The notes: generated by a model from the sequence alone, not told the origin. Counted from the stretch's first letter, positions 36,384 through 44,735 are shown. The stretch is DNA of 64,000 nt from Streptomyces longispororuber (GCF_014656095.1 NZ_BNBT01000023.1:1-64000); one strand, 5' to 3'. A program made the numbers and translations.

Positions 36384-37253
36384 ATGTCCACCGCCCGCAA
36401 GAAGAAGCACATCGCCGTCGTGGCGGCCGTGGCCGTCGCCGCCGGGGCGCTCGGTCTCGCCTCGTACTCCGCCACCAAGCCGGACGAGCCGTCGGCCTCG
36501 GTCGCCTCCGGCGAGAAGGGCTCCGCCGCCGGGGAGCGCGAGGGCGTCTACCCGGAGCTGGAGGCGCTCGCCCGCCGGGACGCGAAGGACCCGCTCGCCC
36601 AGGGCCGCGCGGACGCCCCCGTCGTCATGATCGAGTTCGCCGACTTCAAGTGCGGCTACTGCGGGAAGTTCGCCCGGGACACCGAGCCCGACCTGGTGCG
36701 GAAGTACGTGGAGGACGGCACGCTGCGCATCGAGTGGCGGAATTTCCCGATCTTCGGCGAGGACTCGGAGCGGGCGGCGCGGGGCGCCTGGGCGGCGGGC
36801 CGGCAGGGCCGGTTCTGGCAGTTCCACGAGGCCGCGTACGCCGAGGGCGCCAAGGAGAAGGGCTTCGGCGAGGACCGGCTGGAGGAGCTGGCGCGCACGG
36901 CCGGGGTCAAGGACGTGGCGCGCTTCACGCGCGACGCCGGCAGCGACGCGGCGAAGGCGGCGGTGAGGAAGGACCAGGAGGAGGGCTACAAGCTCGGCGC
37001 CACGTCCACGCCGTCGTTCCTGATCAACGGGCGCCCCATCGCGGGCGCACAGCCCGAGTCCGTCTTCGAGCAGGCGATCGAGGCGGCGGCGGGGGACCGG
37101 GCCGGGGGCGGCCGGAGCGGCAAGGACGGCGGCCGGAACGGTGAGAACGGCGGCCCGAGCGGCAAGGACGGCGGCCGGAGCGGTGAGGGCGGCAGCCGCA
37201 GTGGTGCGGGTGGCCGAGAGGGGCAGGGCGGCAAGGAAGGGGCCGGCGAGTGA
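36384..37253 (+). CDS. DsbA-family thioredoxin-fold protein, membrane-anchored
   Basis: The 289-residue protein has an N-terminal membrane anchor (HIAVVAAVAVAAGALGLAS) and an extracytoplasmic DsbA-like domain. The redox motif is FADFKCGYCGKFARDTEPDL, a CxxC, and the cis-Pro loop is GATSTPSFLINGRPI. The last 45 or so residues are a Gly/Arg/Ser/Lys repeat of SGKDGGRSGE type with no known role. Its stop overlaps the CcdA start (GTGA), and the pair probably moves electrons from the cytoplasm to secreted proteins. A CAGGAGAAG site precedes the ATG. Confidence 0.9.
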   Translation: MSTARKKKHIAVVAAVAVAAGALGLASYSATKPDEPSASVASGEKGSAAGEREGVYPELEALARRDAKDPLAQGRADAPVVMIEFADFKCGYCGKFARDTEPDLVRKYVEDGTLRIEWRNFPIFGEDSERAARGAWAAGRQGRFWQFHEAAYAEGAKEKGFGEDRLEELARTAGVKDVARFTRDAGSDAAKAAVRKDQEEGYKLGATSTPSFLINGRPIAGAQPESVFEQAIEAAAGDRAGGGRSGKDGGRNGENGGPSGKDGGRSGEGGSRSGAGGREGQGGKEGAGE

Positions 37254-38101
37254 CGGCCGACGTCGGATACTTCGCCGCCTTCCTCGCCGGACTGCTCGCC
37301 CTGGTCAGCCCGTGCAGCGCGCTGCTGCTCCCGGCGTTCTTCGCGTACTCGATCGACTCCACGTCGCGGCTGCTGGCCCGGACCGGGATCTTCTACGCCG
37401 GGCTCGCCACGACGCTGGTGCCGCTGGGCGCGGCCGGGTCCACGGTCGGGCGGTTCTTCTTCGGGCACCGGGAGGAGCTGGTGTTCTGCGCGGGCTGGCT
37501 GATCATCGTGCTCGGGGTCGCGCAGATCGTGGGGTTCGGCTTCGCCTCGCGCCGCCTGGCCGAGCTCTCGGGGCGCATCCGGCCCACCACGGCGGTGTCG
37601 GTGTACGCGCTCGGAGCGGTGTACGGGCTCGCCGGGTTCTGCGCGGGCCCGATCCTCGGCAGCGTCCTCACCGTCGCCGCGGTGAGCGGCAGCCCGGTGT
37701 ACGGGGGCGCGCTGCTCGCCGTGTACGCGCTGGGCATGGCGGTACCGCTGTTCGTGCTCGCCGCCCTGTGGGAGCGGTTCGACCTGGGGCGGCGGCGGTG
37801 GCTGCGGGGGCGGACGCTCCGCGTCGGCCGCCTGGAGCTGCACACGACGTCGCTCCTGTCGGGCCTCTTCTTCGTCCTGCTCGGCGCCCTGTTCCTCGCC
37901 TACGACGGGGCCGCCGCGCTCCCCGGCCTCCTCGACGTGGACGACTCGTACGCGGTACAGGAACGGGCCGGCCGTCTGGGGGAGGCGGTGCCGGACTGGG
38001 CGGTGCTGGTGGGCGCCGTCGTCCTGGCCGCCCTGGCAGCGGGGGCGGCAGCCCTGCACCGACGCCGCGCGGAGCCCGGCGCGACACCGCCCGCCGAGTG
38101 A
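37250..38101 (+). CDS. ccdA: CcdA-type cytochrome c biogenesis / thiol-disulfide transporter
   Basis: This 283-residue membrane protein has about six transmembrane segments and the two conserved cysteines of the family: Cys22 in LALVSPCSALLLPAFF and another in LAGFCAGPILGSVLTVAAV. CcdA passes reducing power across the membrane to periplasmic thioredoxin-like partners. The GTG start overlaps the stop of the DsbA-like gene, so the two are coupled and likely partners. Cytochrome c genes are not nearby, so general disulfide handling is as likely as haem attachment. Confidence 0.9.
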   Translation: MTADVGYFAAFLAGLLALVSPCSALLLPAFFAYSIDSTSRLLARTGIFYAGLATTLVPLGAAGSTVGRFFFGHREELVFCAGWLIIVLGVAQIVGFGFASRRLAELSGRIRPTTAVSVYALGAVYGLAGFCAGPILGSVLTVAAVSGSPVYGGALLAVYALGMAVPLFVLAALWERFDLGRRRWLRGRTLRVGRLELHTTSLLSGLFFVLLGALFLAYDGAAALPGLLDVDDSYAVQERAGRLGEAVPDWAVLVGAVVLAALAAGAAALHRRRAEPGATPPAE

Positions 38102-38212
38102 CCTCGGGCCGGGAGCCGGAGGCACACCGCCATCCGTCTCCCGGCCTGCCCGCCCAGGCTTTGCAGCGGTGCGCCCTGTGCCCGGCAGGCGACGCAACTC
38201 GGCTTACGCCGA

Positions 38213-38234
38213 GGGTGTTTCACGTGAAACACCC
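38213..38234. promoter_or_regulatory. parS centromere-like site (ParB binding)
   Basis: The 14-bp core GTTTCACGTGAAAC (38217-38230) matches the Streptomyces parS consensus exactly and lies in a 22-bp perfect palindrome (GGGTGTTTCACGTGAAACAC plus CC). It sits in the intergenic gap after ccdA. ParB bound to such sites organises and segregates the chromosome arms near oriC, so the window is probably within a few hundred kb of the origin. Confidence 0.93.
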
Positions 38235-38296
38235 CCTCTGAAAGCGGGACCTGAAGGCAAGCTCTCCACGACACGACCAAGCCCTGCGGACATGAC

Positions 38297-38324
38297 GAAG
38301 CCCCCGTCTGGGGACGGGGGCTTC
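38297..38324 (-). terminator. Hairpin after the disrupted tRNA-Phe
   Basis: GAAGCCCCCGTC with its complement, 4-nt loop, 5 bp past the 3' end of the broken tRNA. It is a copy of the hairpin at 38454-38481, 157 bp away. Confidence 0.8.
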
Positions 38325-38329
38325 CGTTG

Positions 38330-38427
38330 TGGCTGGGGCCGGGGTCGAACCGGCGACCTTCCGGCCGCGGCGGAGCCGCTTGTGGAGGGGGTCAGGCGGA
38401 CGCTCGTACCAACTGAGCTGCCCGAGC
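38330..38427 (-). pseudogene. Disrupted tandem copy of tRNA-Phe (24 bp longer, broken anticodon loop)
   Basis: The 3' part (anticodon 3' stem through T-arm, acceptor and following hairpin) is identical to the intact tRNA-Phe at 38487-38560, and so is the D-arm. The anticodon loop is destroyed: the four bases CTTT (plus strand) of the good copy are replaced by a GC-rich stretch containing GGCGGAGCCGCTTGTGGAGG. The 5' acceptor reads GCTCGGG, which no longer pairs with the 3' CCCAGCC. It cannot give a normal tRNA-Phe. The copy includes its own downstream hairpin, so it arose by tandem duplication of tRNA plus terminator. Confidence 0.85.
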
Positions 38428-38453
38428 GTGCGGGCGTGTGGTGGGGGAACGAC

Positions 38454-38481
38454 GAAGCCCCCGTCCGGGGACGGGGGCTTC
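38454..38481 (-). terminator. Hairpin after tRNA-Phe
   Basis: A 12-bp stem GAAGCCCCCGTC/GACGGGGGCTTC with a 4-nt loop, directly past the tRNA 3' end on the minus strand. Confidence 0.85.
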
Positions 38482-38486
38482 CGTTG

Positions 38487-38560
38487 TGGCTGGGGCCGGG
38501 GTCGAACCGGCGACCTTCCGCTTTTCAGGCGGACGCTCGTACCAACTGAGCTACCCAGCC
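38487..38560 (-). tRNA. tRNA-Phe (GAA)
   Basis: On the minus strand, acceptor GGCTGGG/CCCAGCC, D-arm GCTC/GAGC, anticodon arm TCCGC-CTGAAAA-GCGGA with anticodon GAA, T-loop TTCGACC and discriminator A. CCA is not encoded. It appears to be the only intact tRNA-Phe in the window. Confidence 0.96.
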
Positions 38561-38580
38561 ACGCAACCTTGCGGTTGCAG

Positions 38581-38655
38581 CGGTCCTGACGGGATTTGAA
38601 CCCGCGGCCTCCACCTTGACAGGGTGGCGAGCACTCCAAACTGCTCCACAGGACC
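38581..38655 (-). tRNA. tRNA-Asp (GTC), second copy
   Basis: The sequence is identical across the tRNA body to the tRNA-Asp at 31565-31639: acceptor GGTCCTG/CAGGACC, anticodon GTC, discriminator G, no encoded CCA. It lies 20 bp upstream of tRNA-Phe on the same strand and is probably in the same transcript. Confidence 0.96.
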
Positions 38656-38695
38656 AAGCTGTTGCGCGAGCACCAGTCTCGCACACGGTGTTGCG

Positions 38696-38768
38696 TGCCC
38701 CCAACGGGATTCGAACCCGTGCTACCGCCTTGAAAGGGCGGCGTCCTAGGCCGCTAGACGATGAGGGC
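38696..38768 (-). tRNA. tRNA-Glu (TTC)
   Basis: On the minus strand, acceptor GCCCTCA pairs with TGGGGGC, the anticodon arm is CCGCC-CTTTCAA-GGCGG (anticodon TTC), and the T-loop is TTCGAAT. CCA is not encoded. It is the first gene of a Glu-Asp-Phe tRNA run. Confidence 0.95.
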
Positions 38769-38848
38769 TATCGACCCGCCTGGGCGCTTCTCAGCGCGTC
38801 GGGGACGTGAGAAGCATATGGGATACGGGGAGCTATCGCCAAAACGGT

Positions 38849-40540
38849 TTACGAGCGGGGGTCCGGCGACGGTGTGGGCGGGGTCGCCCCGGGCTGGTTC
38901 TCCTTGGGCAGATGGCGGCTGACCTCGGCTTTCGTCAGGCCGAGCCCGCCGAGCTTGATCTCGTCCCAGGCCTGGAGCCGCTGAGTGGCGCGGTCCAGGT
39001 ACAGCACGGAGGCCTCGACCGGGTCGGGGTGCTCGCCCTCGACCGCGCGCAGCCCGCTGCCGCCGGTGGAGCCCTCGATGCGCAGCCGGGTGCCCTTGTC
39101 CAGGACGTCCATCTCCTGGTGGTGCAGGTGCCCGGCGAGGACGAGCGGCACGGTGCCGTCGGTCTGCCGCGCGGCCACCGGGTTGTGGGCCACGGCGATG
39201 TCGACGGGGGTGCCCGCCGCGGCCTGGGCGCGCAGCGACGAGGCGAGCGTGATGCCCGCCACCTCCTCCGCCGGGTTGCCCTCCGCCTTCGTGGACCGGT
39301 CGGGGGTGAACTGGGGGTCGCCGATGCCCGCGAAGCGCACGCCCGCGACGTCGACGGGCTTGCCGTCGTCCAGGACGTGGGTGTTCTTGAGCTTCGCGAG
39401 GTAGCGCTGCGTGGTGCGGGAGTCGTGGTTGCCGCGGACCCAGACGTAGGGCGCGCCGAGGTCCTCGATGGGGTCCAGGAAGGCGTTCTCGGCGGCGGTG
39501 CCGTGGTCCATGGTGTCGCCGGAGTCGACGATGACGTCGATCTCGTACTGCTCGACCAGCGAGCTGACGATCTTCCAGCTCGCCGGGTTCAGGTGGATGT
39601 CGGAGACGTGCAGGAGGCGGATCGTGGACGGGTCCGGCTCGTACGCGGGCAGCGTGGACGTGACGTCGTACAGCTTGGTGACGTTGGTGACCAGGCGGGC
39701 CAGTTCGCGCTGGTAGACGTCGAATTCGCTGACGATGCTGCGGGCGTTGCCGACGACGGAGGGCGCGCTGGAGAGCAGGCCGGAGAACTTGGGCTCCAGG
39801 ACCGACTTGGGGTTCCAGGTGGCGTACGCGGCCGTGCCGGAGGCGGCCAGCAGGGCGAGCGCGAGGCCGCCCGCGGCGAGCGCGCGGCGCGGGCGGCGGT
39901 AGACGGCGAGGCCGAGGGCGGTGGCCCCGGCGACGACCGCCGCGCAGGAGCGGACGGCCAGGTTCAGCGTGCCGTTCACGACGTCGCTCGCGACCTCCTC
40001 CTGGAGCCCGGAGATCCGCTCGGGGTGGTTGACCAGGGCTTCCGAGCGCACCGGGTCGAGGCGGTCCACGTCGACGTCCAGCCGGATGGGCGCGACGTGC
40101 GAGCGCAGCTCCAGGGCGCCGAGCGGCGACACGTCGATCTTCGTGCCGCCGGTGAGGGAGGGCCGCAGCGCCATCCGGGTCTCCATGGGCCCCACGGACG
40201 TATGGACGCTGCCGACGACCAGCAGCCCGAGCCAGGCGCCGAGCAGCACGACGGCGATCAGACCGAGGGCCCGGGCGACGGGGTGCGGGGTGGGCGCGAG
40301 GCCGGGCAGGGGGCGCGGGGAGCGCTTGCGGGAGCCCGTGGGGCCGTGGGGTGCGCGGAGGCGGCGGAGGCTCTGGAGGCTTCGGGGGGCGCGTGGGCGA
40401 GGGTGCTGCTCCGCGCCCGAGGAGCTGCCCTGAGCTGGGCTTTCGTGGGTGTCGCCGGGGCCGCTCCGGTGCGTGCGGAGGCGGTCGCGGAGAGCGGCGG
40501 GGGCACCGCGCAGGCTGCGCAGGTGCCGCAGAACGACCAT
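38849..40540 (-). CDS. Membrane metallophosphoesterase
   Basis: In this 563-residue protein the N-terminal 80 residues are basic and disordered. Hydrophobic segments follow at about 85-105 and 190-240 around a small extracytoplasmic region. The C-terminal half is a calcineurin-like phosphoesterase with the motif series LLHVSDIHLNPAS, VDSGDTMDHG, VWVRGNHDS, DIAVAHNPVAA and LAGHLHHQEMD, so all metal ligands are present. Substrate unknown. ATG at 40540 was chosen; an in-frame ATG at 40555 adds five residues. The tRNA cluster lies just downstream. Confidence 0.88.
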   Translation of the reverse strand: MVVLRHLRSLRGAPAALRDRLRTHRSGPGDTHESPAQGSSSGAEQHPRPRAPRSLQSLRRLRAPHGPTGSRKRSPRPLPGLAPTPHPVARALGLIAVVLLGAWLGLLVVGSVHTSVGPMETRMALRPSLTGGTKIDVSPLGALELRSHVAPIRLDVDVDRLDPVRSEALVNHPERISGLQEEVASDVVNGTLNLAVRSCAAVVAGATALGLAVYRRPRRALAAGGLALALLAASGTAAYATWNPKSVLEPKFSGLLSSAPSVVGNARSIVSEFDVYQRELARLVTNVTKLYDVTSTLPAYEPDPSTIRLLHVSDIHLNPASWKIVSSLVEQYEIDVIVDSGDTMDHGTAAENAFLDPIEDLGAPYVWVRGNHDSRTTQRYLAKLKNTHVLDDGKPVDVAGVRFAGIGDPQFTPDRSTKAEGNPAEEVAGITLASSLRAQAAAGTPVDIAVAHNPVAARQTDGTVPLVLAGHLHHQEMDVLDKGTRLRIEGSTGGSGLRAVEGEHPDPVEASVLYLDRATQRLQAWDEIKLGGLGLTKAEVSRHLPKENQPGATPPTPSPDPRS

Positions 40541-40621
40541 GACGTCGCGCCCCATTGGGCGCGTATGCCCATGTCGGGACGTGGCTATGCCTGGCGGTGA
40601 TCGACGGTCGACAATGGGCCC

Positions 40622-40972
40622 GTGCTGGAGATGACGCGCGAGGAGTTCGAGGAACTGGTGGCCGAGGCGCTCGACCGGATCCCGCCCGAGCTGACACGGC
40701 TCATGGACAACGTGGCGGTGTTCGTCGAGGACGAGCCGCCCCGTGACGACCCCGAGCTGCTCGGACTCTACGAGGGCACGCCGCTGACCGACCGCGGCGA
40801 GTGGTACGCCGGGGTGCTGCCCGACCGGATCACGATCTACCGGGGGCCGACGCTGCGGATGTGCGAGTCGCGCGAGGACGTCGTGGCCGAGACGGAGATC
40901 ACCGTCGTGCACGAGGTGGCGCACCACTTCGGGATCGACGACGAGCGGCTGCACGCGCTCGGGTACGGCTGA
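40622..40972 (+). CDS. Small metallopeptidase-family (minimal zincin) protein
   Basis: The 116-residue product carries VVHEVAHHFGIDDERLHAL, the HExxHxxGxxD zinc motif, near its C-terminus, preceded by VVAETEITVV. This is the known small actinobacterial zincin family with no established substrate. The start is GTG at 40622, or ATG at 40631. It is divergent from the metallophosphoesterase gene by 81 bp. Confidence 0.88.
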   Translation: MLEMTREEFEELVAEALDRIPPELTRLMDNVAVFVEDEPPRDDPELLGLYEGTPLTDRGEWYAGVLPDRITIYRGPTLRMCESREDVVAETEITVVHEVAHHFGIDDERLHALGYG

Positions 40973-41168
40973 GCGGTGCGGCCGCGTGGTGCGGCTCAGC
41001 GGTACGTCCGCGCGGTGGGGCTCGGTGGTACGGCCGCGGTGCGGCGGGCGCGGGCCTTGTCCGGCGCGGGTGCGGGGGGTGTCCGGGGCGCCGGGGCGCG
41101 TGTCCTCTTGCCGTGCGCGGGAGTTGGGCAGGGCGTCCCTCTTCCCTGCGCCTCGGAGGTGCTCGGCC

Positions 41169-41729
41169 GTGCGCCAGTTGTACGTTTCCGTCCGGTGGGC
41201 GGCGGCCGCGATGGCCGTCGCGGCGACCGCGGGCTGTATGAGCATCGGCGACGACGGGAGCGGCGCGCCCGCCCCGGGGAAGTCCGGCCGGGAGCGCGGG
41301 GGCGCCGCCGCGCCCGACGGCGGGACGGTGCTGCCCGGCGCCGAGCGCGAAGAGGGGCGGGGCGGTGGCCGCCGCGGCGACGACGACAAGGGCGACAAGG
41401 GCCGGGGCGGGAAGGAGCGGGGCAGGCGCGGCGAGGACCGCAAGGCCGCCGACCCCCGCGACGACAAGCCCGGGACCAAGCCCTCGCGCGCCGGGTCGGG
41501 CACGGCCGCGGCGTCGGTCGAGCCGACGAGGAACGGACGCCCCACGCCCAGCCGCACGAAGCCGGGGCCCCGGCCGACGCGCACCACCCCCACGCCGGAC
41601 CCGACGCCCGAACCGCCCTCCCCGACGCCGGACCCCACGACGCCCGAGCCGTCGTCGTCGGCGCACGGGGAGGTGGAGGGGCCGGTGAAGGAGCAGGGGG
41701 AGCCGTCGCCGGCGGCGGGGCCGGCGTAG
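41169..41729 (+). CDS. Putative lipoprotein, disordered Pro/Arg-rich
   Basis: The 186-residue product starts with YVSVRWAAAAMAVAATAGCM, a short signal peptide ending in a possible lipobox (TAGC; Thr at -3 is unusual). After it the protein is low complexity: a Gly/Arg/Asp/Lys part (GGGRRGDDDKGDKGRGGKER) and a Pro/Thr part (RTTPTPDPTPEPPSP). There is no catalytic motif. GTG at 41169 follows GGAGG by 9 bp. Such proteins may anchor to the membrane and thread the cell wall; function unknown. Confidence 0.6.
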   Translation: MRQLYVSVRWAAAAMAVAATAGCMSIGDDGSGAPAPGKSGRERGGAAAPDGGTVLPGAEREEGRGGGRRGDDDKGDKGRGGKERGRRGEDRKAADPRDDKPGTKPSRAGSGTAAASVEPTRNGRPTPSRTKPGPRPTRTTPTPDPTPEPPSPTPDPTTPEPSSSAHGEVEGPVKEQGEPSPAAGPA

Positions 41730-42158
41730 GCCGACGTAGGCCGAAGAGGTCGGGGGCGATCGAGCGGGGCGGCTGAGGCGATCGGCGGAGCTGGAGGCGA
41801 TCGGCGGGGCGCGGGGACCGGGAGCGATCCGGCTCGCGGATTCGTCGTCAAGCGCCGGACGGGCCGCTCTCCGGGACTGTTCTCGCAGCGTACGGCGGGT
41901 TTTCCGGGGGCGGAGCACCGGCGGCGGGCGGGCGTGCGGCGGCCCTGCCGGGGAGGGCTCTGCTGGTGGGGGTTTGCCAATGGGGGTGGGAGGTGCGTAT
42001 GGTGGTAGATCGTTTGATCCCATTTGCCCGGCGCCGTAAAAGAGAGCGCCGTGTGGCGCGTACTCTCCCTTGCCGTGGCTGACCGCATTGAGGCGGTCCA
42101 TTGCGAAATCACGGAGTTGTGGGCGCGTGCCGAGACTCCGGAAGGTTTCGCATTTCGC
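41730..42158. other. Long DEAD-box helicase leader, with a repeat remnant
   Basis: No gene is supported. At 41842-41865 lies a remnant of the dispersed GCCCGTCCGGCG element in reverse orientation (GTCAAGCGCCGGACGGGCC). Near 42037-42066 an imperfect hairpin (GAGAGCGCC ... GGCGCGTACTCTC) falls in the probable helicase 5' leader. Long structured leaders are common for cold-shock-type helicase genes; the link is inference. Confidence 0.45.
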
Positions 42159-44528
42159 ATGTCCATTTCCAGTTTTGACGTCGACGCTGTCCAGGTCCAG
42201 GTCCAGGACGAGGCCGAGCTCGCGACCCTCGCCGAGGTGCCCGCTGAGGCGCCCGCCGAGGCCCCCTCGGTGACCGAGGCCGCTGACGCCGCCGAGCCCG
42301 CCGTGGCCGACACCGACACCGACGCCGCCGAGGCGTCCGACACCCCCGAGGCCGATGAGGCCGACGCGGCCGACGAGGCCGACGAGCCCGGCGTGACCTT
42401 CGCCGACCTCGGTCTCCCCGAGGCCGTCGTCCGCAAGCTCGCCCGCAACGGCGTCACCACGCCCTTCCCGATCCAGGCCGCGACCATCCCGGACGCCCTG
42501 CTCGGCAAGGACATCCTCGGCCGTGGCCGCACCGGCTCCGGCAAGACCCTCTCCTTCGGCCTGCCGACCCTGGCCACCCTCGCGGGCGGCCACACGGAGA
42601 AGAAGCGGCCGCGCGCCATCATCCTGACGCCGACCCGCGAGCTCGCCATGCAGGTCGCCGACGCCCTCCAGCCGTACGGCGACGTCGTCGGCCTGAAGAT
42701 GAAGGTCGTCTGCGGCGGTACGTCCATGGGCAACCAGATCTACGCCCTGGAGAAGGGCGTCGACATCCTGGTCGCCACCCCGGGCCGGCTGCGCGACCTG
42801 ATCAACCGCGGCGCCTGCTCCCTCGAGAACGTGCAGATCGCCGTGCTCGACGAGGCCGACCAGATGTCCGACCTGGGCTTCCTGCCCGAGGTCACCGAGC
42901 TGCTCGACCAGGTCCCGGCGGGCGGCCAGCGCATGCTGTTCTCCGCGACCATGGAGAACGAGATCAAGACCCTCGTCGACCGGTACCTGAACGACCCGGT
43001 CTCGCACGAGGTCGACGCCGCCCAGGGCGCCGTCACGACCATGACGCACCACATCCTGATCGTGAAGCCCCGCGACAAGGCGCCGGTCACCTCCGCGATC
43101 GCCTCCCGCAAGGGCCGCACGATCATCTTCGTCCGCACCCAGCTCGGCGCCGACCGCGTCGCCGAGCAGCTCCGCGACGCCGGCGTGAAGGCCGACGCGC
43201 TGCACGGCGGTATGACGCAGGGCGCGCGCACCCGCACCCTCGCGGACTTCAAGGACGGGTACGTGAACGTCCTCGTCGCCACGGACGTCGCCGCGCGCGG
43301 CATCCACGTCGACGGCATCGACCTCGTCCTGAACGTGGACCCGGCGGGCGACCACAAGGACTACCTGCACCGCGCGGGCCGTACGGCGCGTGCCGGGCGG
43401 ACGGGCACGGTCGTCTCCCTGTCCCTGCCGCACCAGCGCCGCCAGATCTTCCGCCTCATGGAGGACGCGGGCGTCGACGCCTCGCGCCACATCATCAACG
43501 GCGGCGGCGCCTTCGACCCGGAGGTCGCCGAGATCACCGGCGCCCGGTCCATGACCGAGGTGCAGGCCGAGTCCGCGGGCAACGCCGCGGGCCAGGCCGA
43601 GCGCGAGGTGCGCCAGCTCACCAAGGAGCTGGAGCGGGCCCAGCGCCGCGCCGCGGAGCTGCGCGAGGAGGCCGACCGCCTCACCGCCCGGGCCGCGCGC
43701 GAGCGGGGCGAGGACCCGGCCGAGGCGCTCGCCGCCTCCGCCGCCGTGGAGGCCGCCGCCGACACGGACGAGACCGAGGCCGAGGCCGCCGTCTCCGTCC
43801 CGGAGCAGGCGGAGCAGCCGCGCGCCGAGCGCACCGAGCGCTTCGACCGGGGTGACCGCGGTGACCGCGGTGGCTTCAGCCGCGACAGCCGTGACAGCCG
43901 CGAGAACCGTCGTGACGACCGTGGCGGCTTCAGCCGTGACCGCCGTGACGACCGGGGCGGTTTCACCCGTGACCGTGACCGTCGTGACGACCGCGGTGGC
44001 CGTTCGTTCGAGCGCCGCGACGACCGCGGTGGCTTCAACCGCGACAACCGCGACAGCCGCGAGAACCGTCGTGACGACCGTGGCGGCTTCAGCCGTGACC
44101 GTCGCGACGACCGGGGCGGTTTCACCCGTGACCGTGACCGTCGTGACGACCGCGGTGGCCGTTCCTTCGAGCGCCGCGACGACCGCGGTGGCTTCAACCG
44201 CGACAGCCGTGACAACCGCGACAGCCGTGACAACCGTCGTGACGACCGTGGCGGCTTCGGCCGTGACCGTGACCGTCGTGACGACCGCGGTGGCCGTCCC
44301 TTCGAGCGCCGCGACGACCGCGGCGGCTTCCGCCGGGACGACCGTCCGTCCGGCCACCGCGGCAGCGACCGCCCGTTCAACCGTGACCGCCGCGACGACC
44401 GCCCCTCCGGCGGCGGCTACCGCTCCGGTGGCCACGACCGTCCGTCGTACAACCGTCGTGACGACCACCGCTCCGGCGGCTCCTTCGGCCGCCGCGACGA
44501 CAAGCCGCGCTGGAAGCGCAACGGCTGA
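42159..44528 (+). CDS. DEAD-box RNA helicase with RGG/RDR-rich tail
   Basis: In this 789-residue RNA helicase an acidic Ala/Glu/Asp N-terminal arm (about 1-78) precedes the Q-motif region and the core: Walker A GRTGSGKT (123-130), PTREL, DEAD (231-234), SAT (262-264), and VLVATDVAARGIHVDGIDL with HRAGRTARAGRTG in the second RecA domain. A coiled-coil-like stretch (about 480-540) follows, then about 230 residues of RRDDRGGF/DRDRRDDRGG repeats that would bind RNA and may drive condensates. ATG at 42159 begins MSISSFDV; GGAAGG is 13 bp upstream, a long spacing, so the start is moderately sure. Confidence 0.93.
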   Translation: MSISSFDVDAVQVQVQDEAELATLAEVPAEAPAEAPSVTEAADAAEPAVADTDTDAAEASDTPEADEADAADEADEPGVTFADLGLPEAVVRKLARNGVTTPFPIQAATIPDALLGKDILGRGRTGSGKTLSFGLPTLATLAGGHTEKKRPRAIILTPTRELAMQVADALQPYGDVVGLKMKVVCGGTSMGNQIYALEKGVDILVATPGRLRDLINRGACSLENVQIAVLDEADQMSDLGFLPEVTELLDQVPAGGQRMLFSATMENEIKTLVDRYLNDPVSHEVDAAQGAVTTMTHHILIVKPRDKAPVTSAIASRKGRTIIFVRTQLGADRVAEQLRDAGVKADALHGGMTQGARTRTLADFKDGYVNVLVATDVAARGIHVDGIDLVLNVDPAGDHKDYLHRAGRTARAGRTGTVVSLSLPHQRRQIFRLMEDAGVDASRHIINGGGAFDPEVAEITGARSMTEVQAESAGNAAGQAEREVRQLTKELERAQRRAAELREEADRLTARAARERGEDPAEALAASAAVEAAADTDETEAEAAVSVPEQAEQPRAERTERFDRGDRGDRGGFSRDSRDSRENRRDDRGGFSRDRRDDRGGFTRDRDRRDDRGGRSFERRDDRGGFNRDNRDSRENRRDDRGGFSRDRRDDRGGFTRDRDRRDDRGGRSFERRDDRGGFNRDSRDNRDSRDNRRDDRGGFGRDRDRRDDRGGRPFERRDDRGGFRRDDRPSGHRGSDRPFNRDRRDDRPSGGGYRSGGHDRPSYNRRDDHRSGGSFGRRDDKPRWKRNG

Positions 44529-44571
44529 CGTCCGCCCGGCCGGCACCGTCCGACCGCGCGCTCGCAGTGAC

Positions 44572-44613
44572 GAGGAAGGCCCCCATGGCTCAACGGCCAT
44601 GGGGGCCTTCCTC
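44572..44613 (+). terminator. Terminator of the DEAD-box helicase gene
   Basis: A perfect 17-bp stem (GAGGAAGGCCCCCATGG and complement) with an 8-nt loop, 43 bp after the stop codon. Confidence 0.88.
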
Positions 44614-44661
44614 ACCTCCCCCGGCGGGGGCACGAGCCCCCCGCCGGGCGACGCGGCCGGG

Positions 44662-44688
44662 CGGTATCCGATACCCCATCGGATACCG
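44662..44688. promoter_or_regulatory. Inverted repeat upstream of tRNA-Lys
   Basis: CGGTATCCGAT-ACCCC-ATCGGATACCG is a perfect 11-bp inverted repeat. A TATGCT -10-like box follows at 44702-44707, so the repeat reaches the expected -35 area of the tRNA promoter. It could be an operator or a hairpin ending upstream readthrough. Confidence 0.5.
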
Positions 44689-44735
44689 GAAGCTCTGCGG
44701 CTATGCTCATGGGTGCGTCGGCGCCGTGCCGACGA

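Noticed and set aside
38297..38560. att-site scar of an integrated element at tRNA-Phe
   Set aside because: Both the 5' and 3' parts of the tRNA and the hairpin are duplicated and no integrase or element lies between, so tandem duplication explains it better; kept only as an alternative.
40899..44633. 1244-codon minus-strand frame with Val/Thr repeats
   Set aside because: Antisense to the helicase repeat tail; the repeats keep all frames open.
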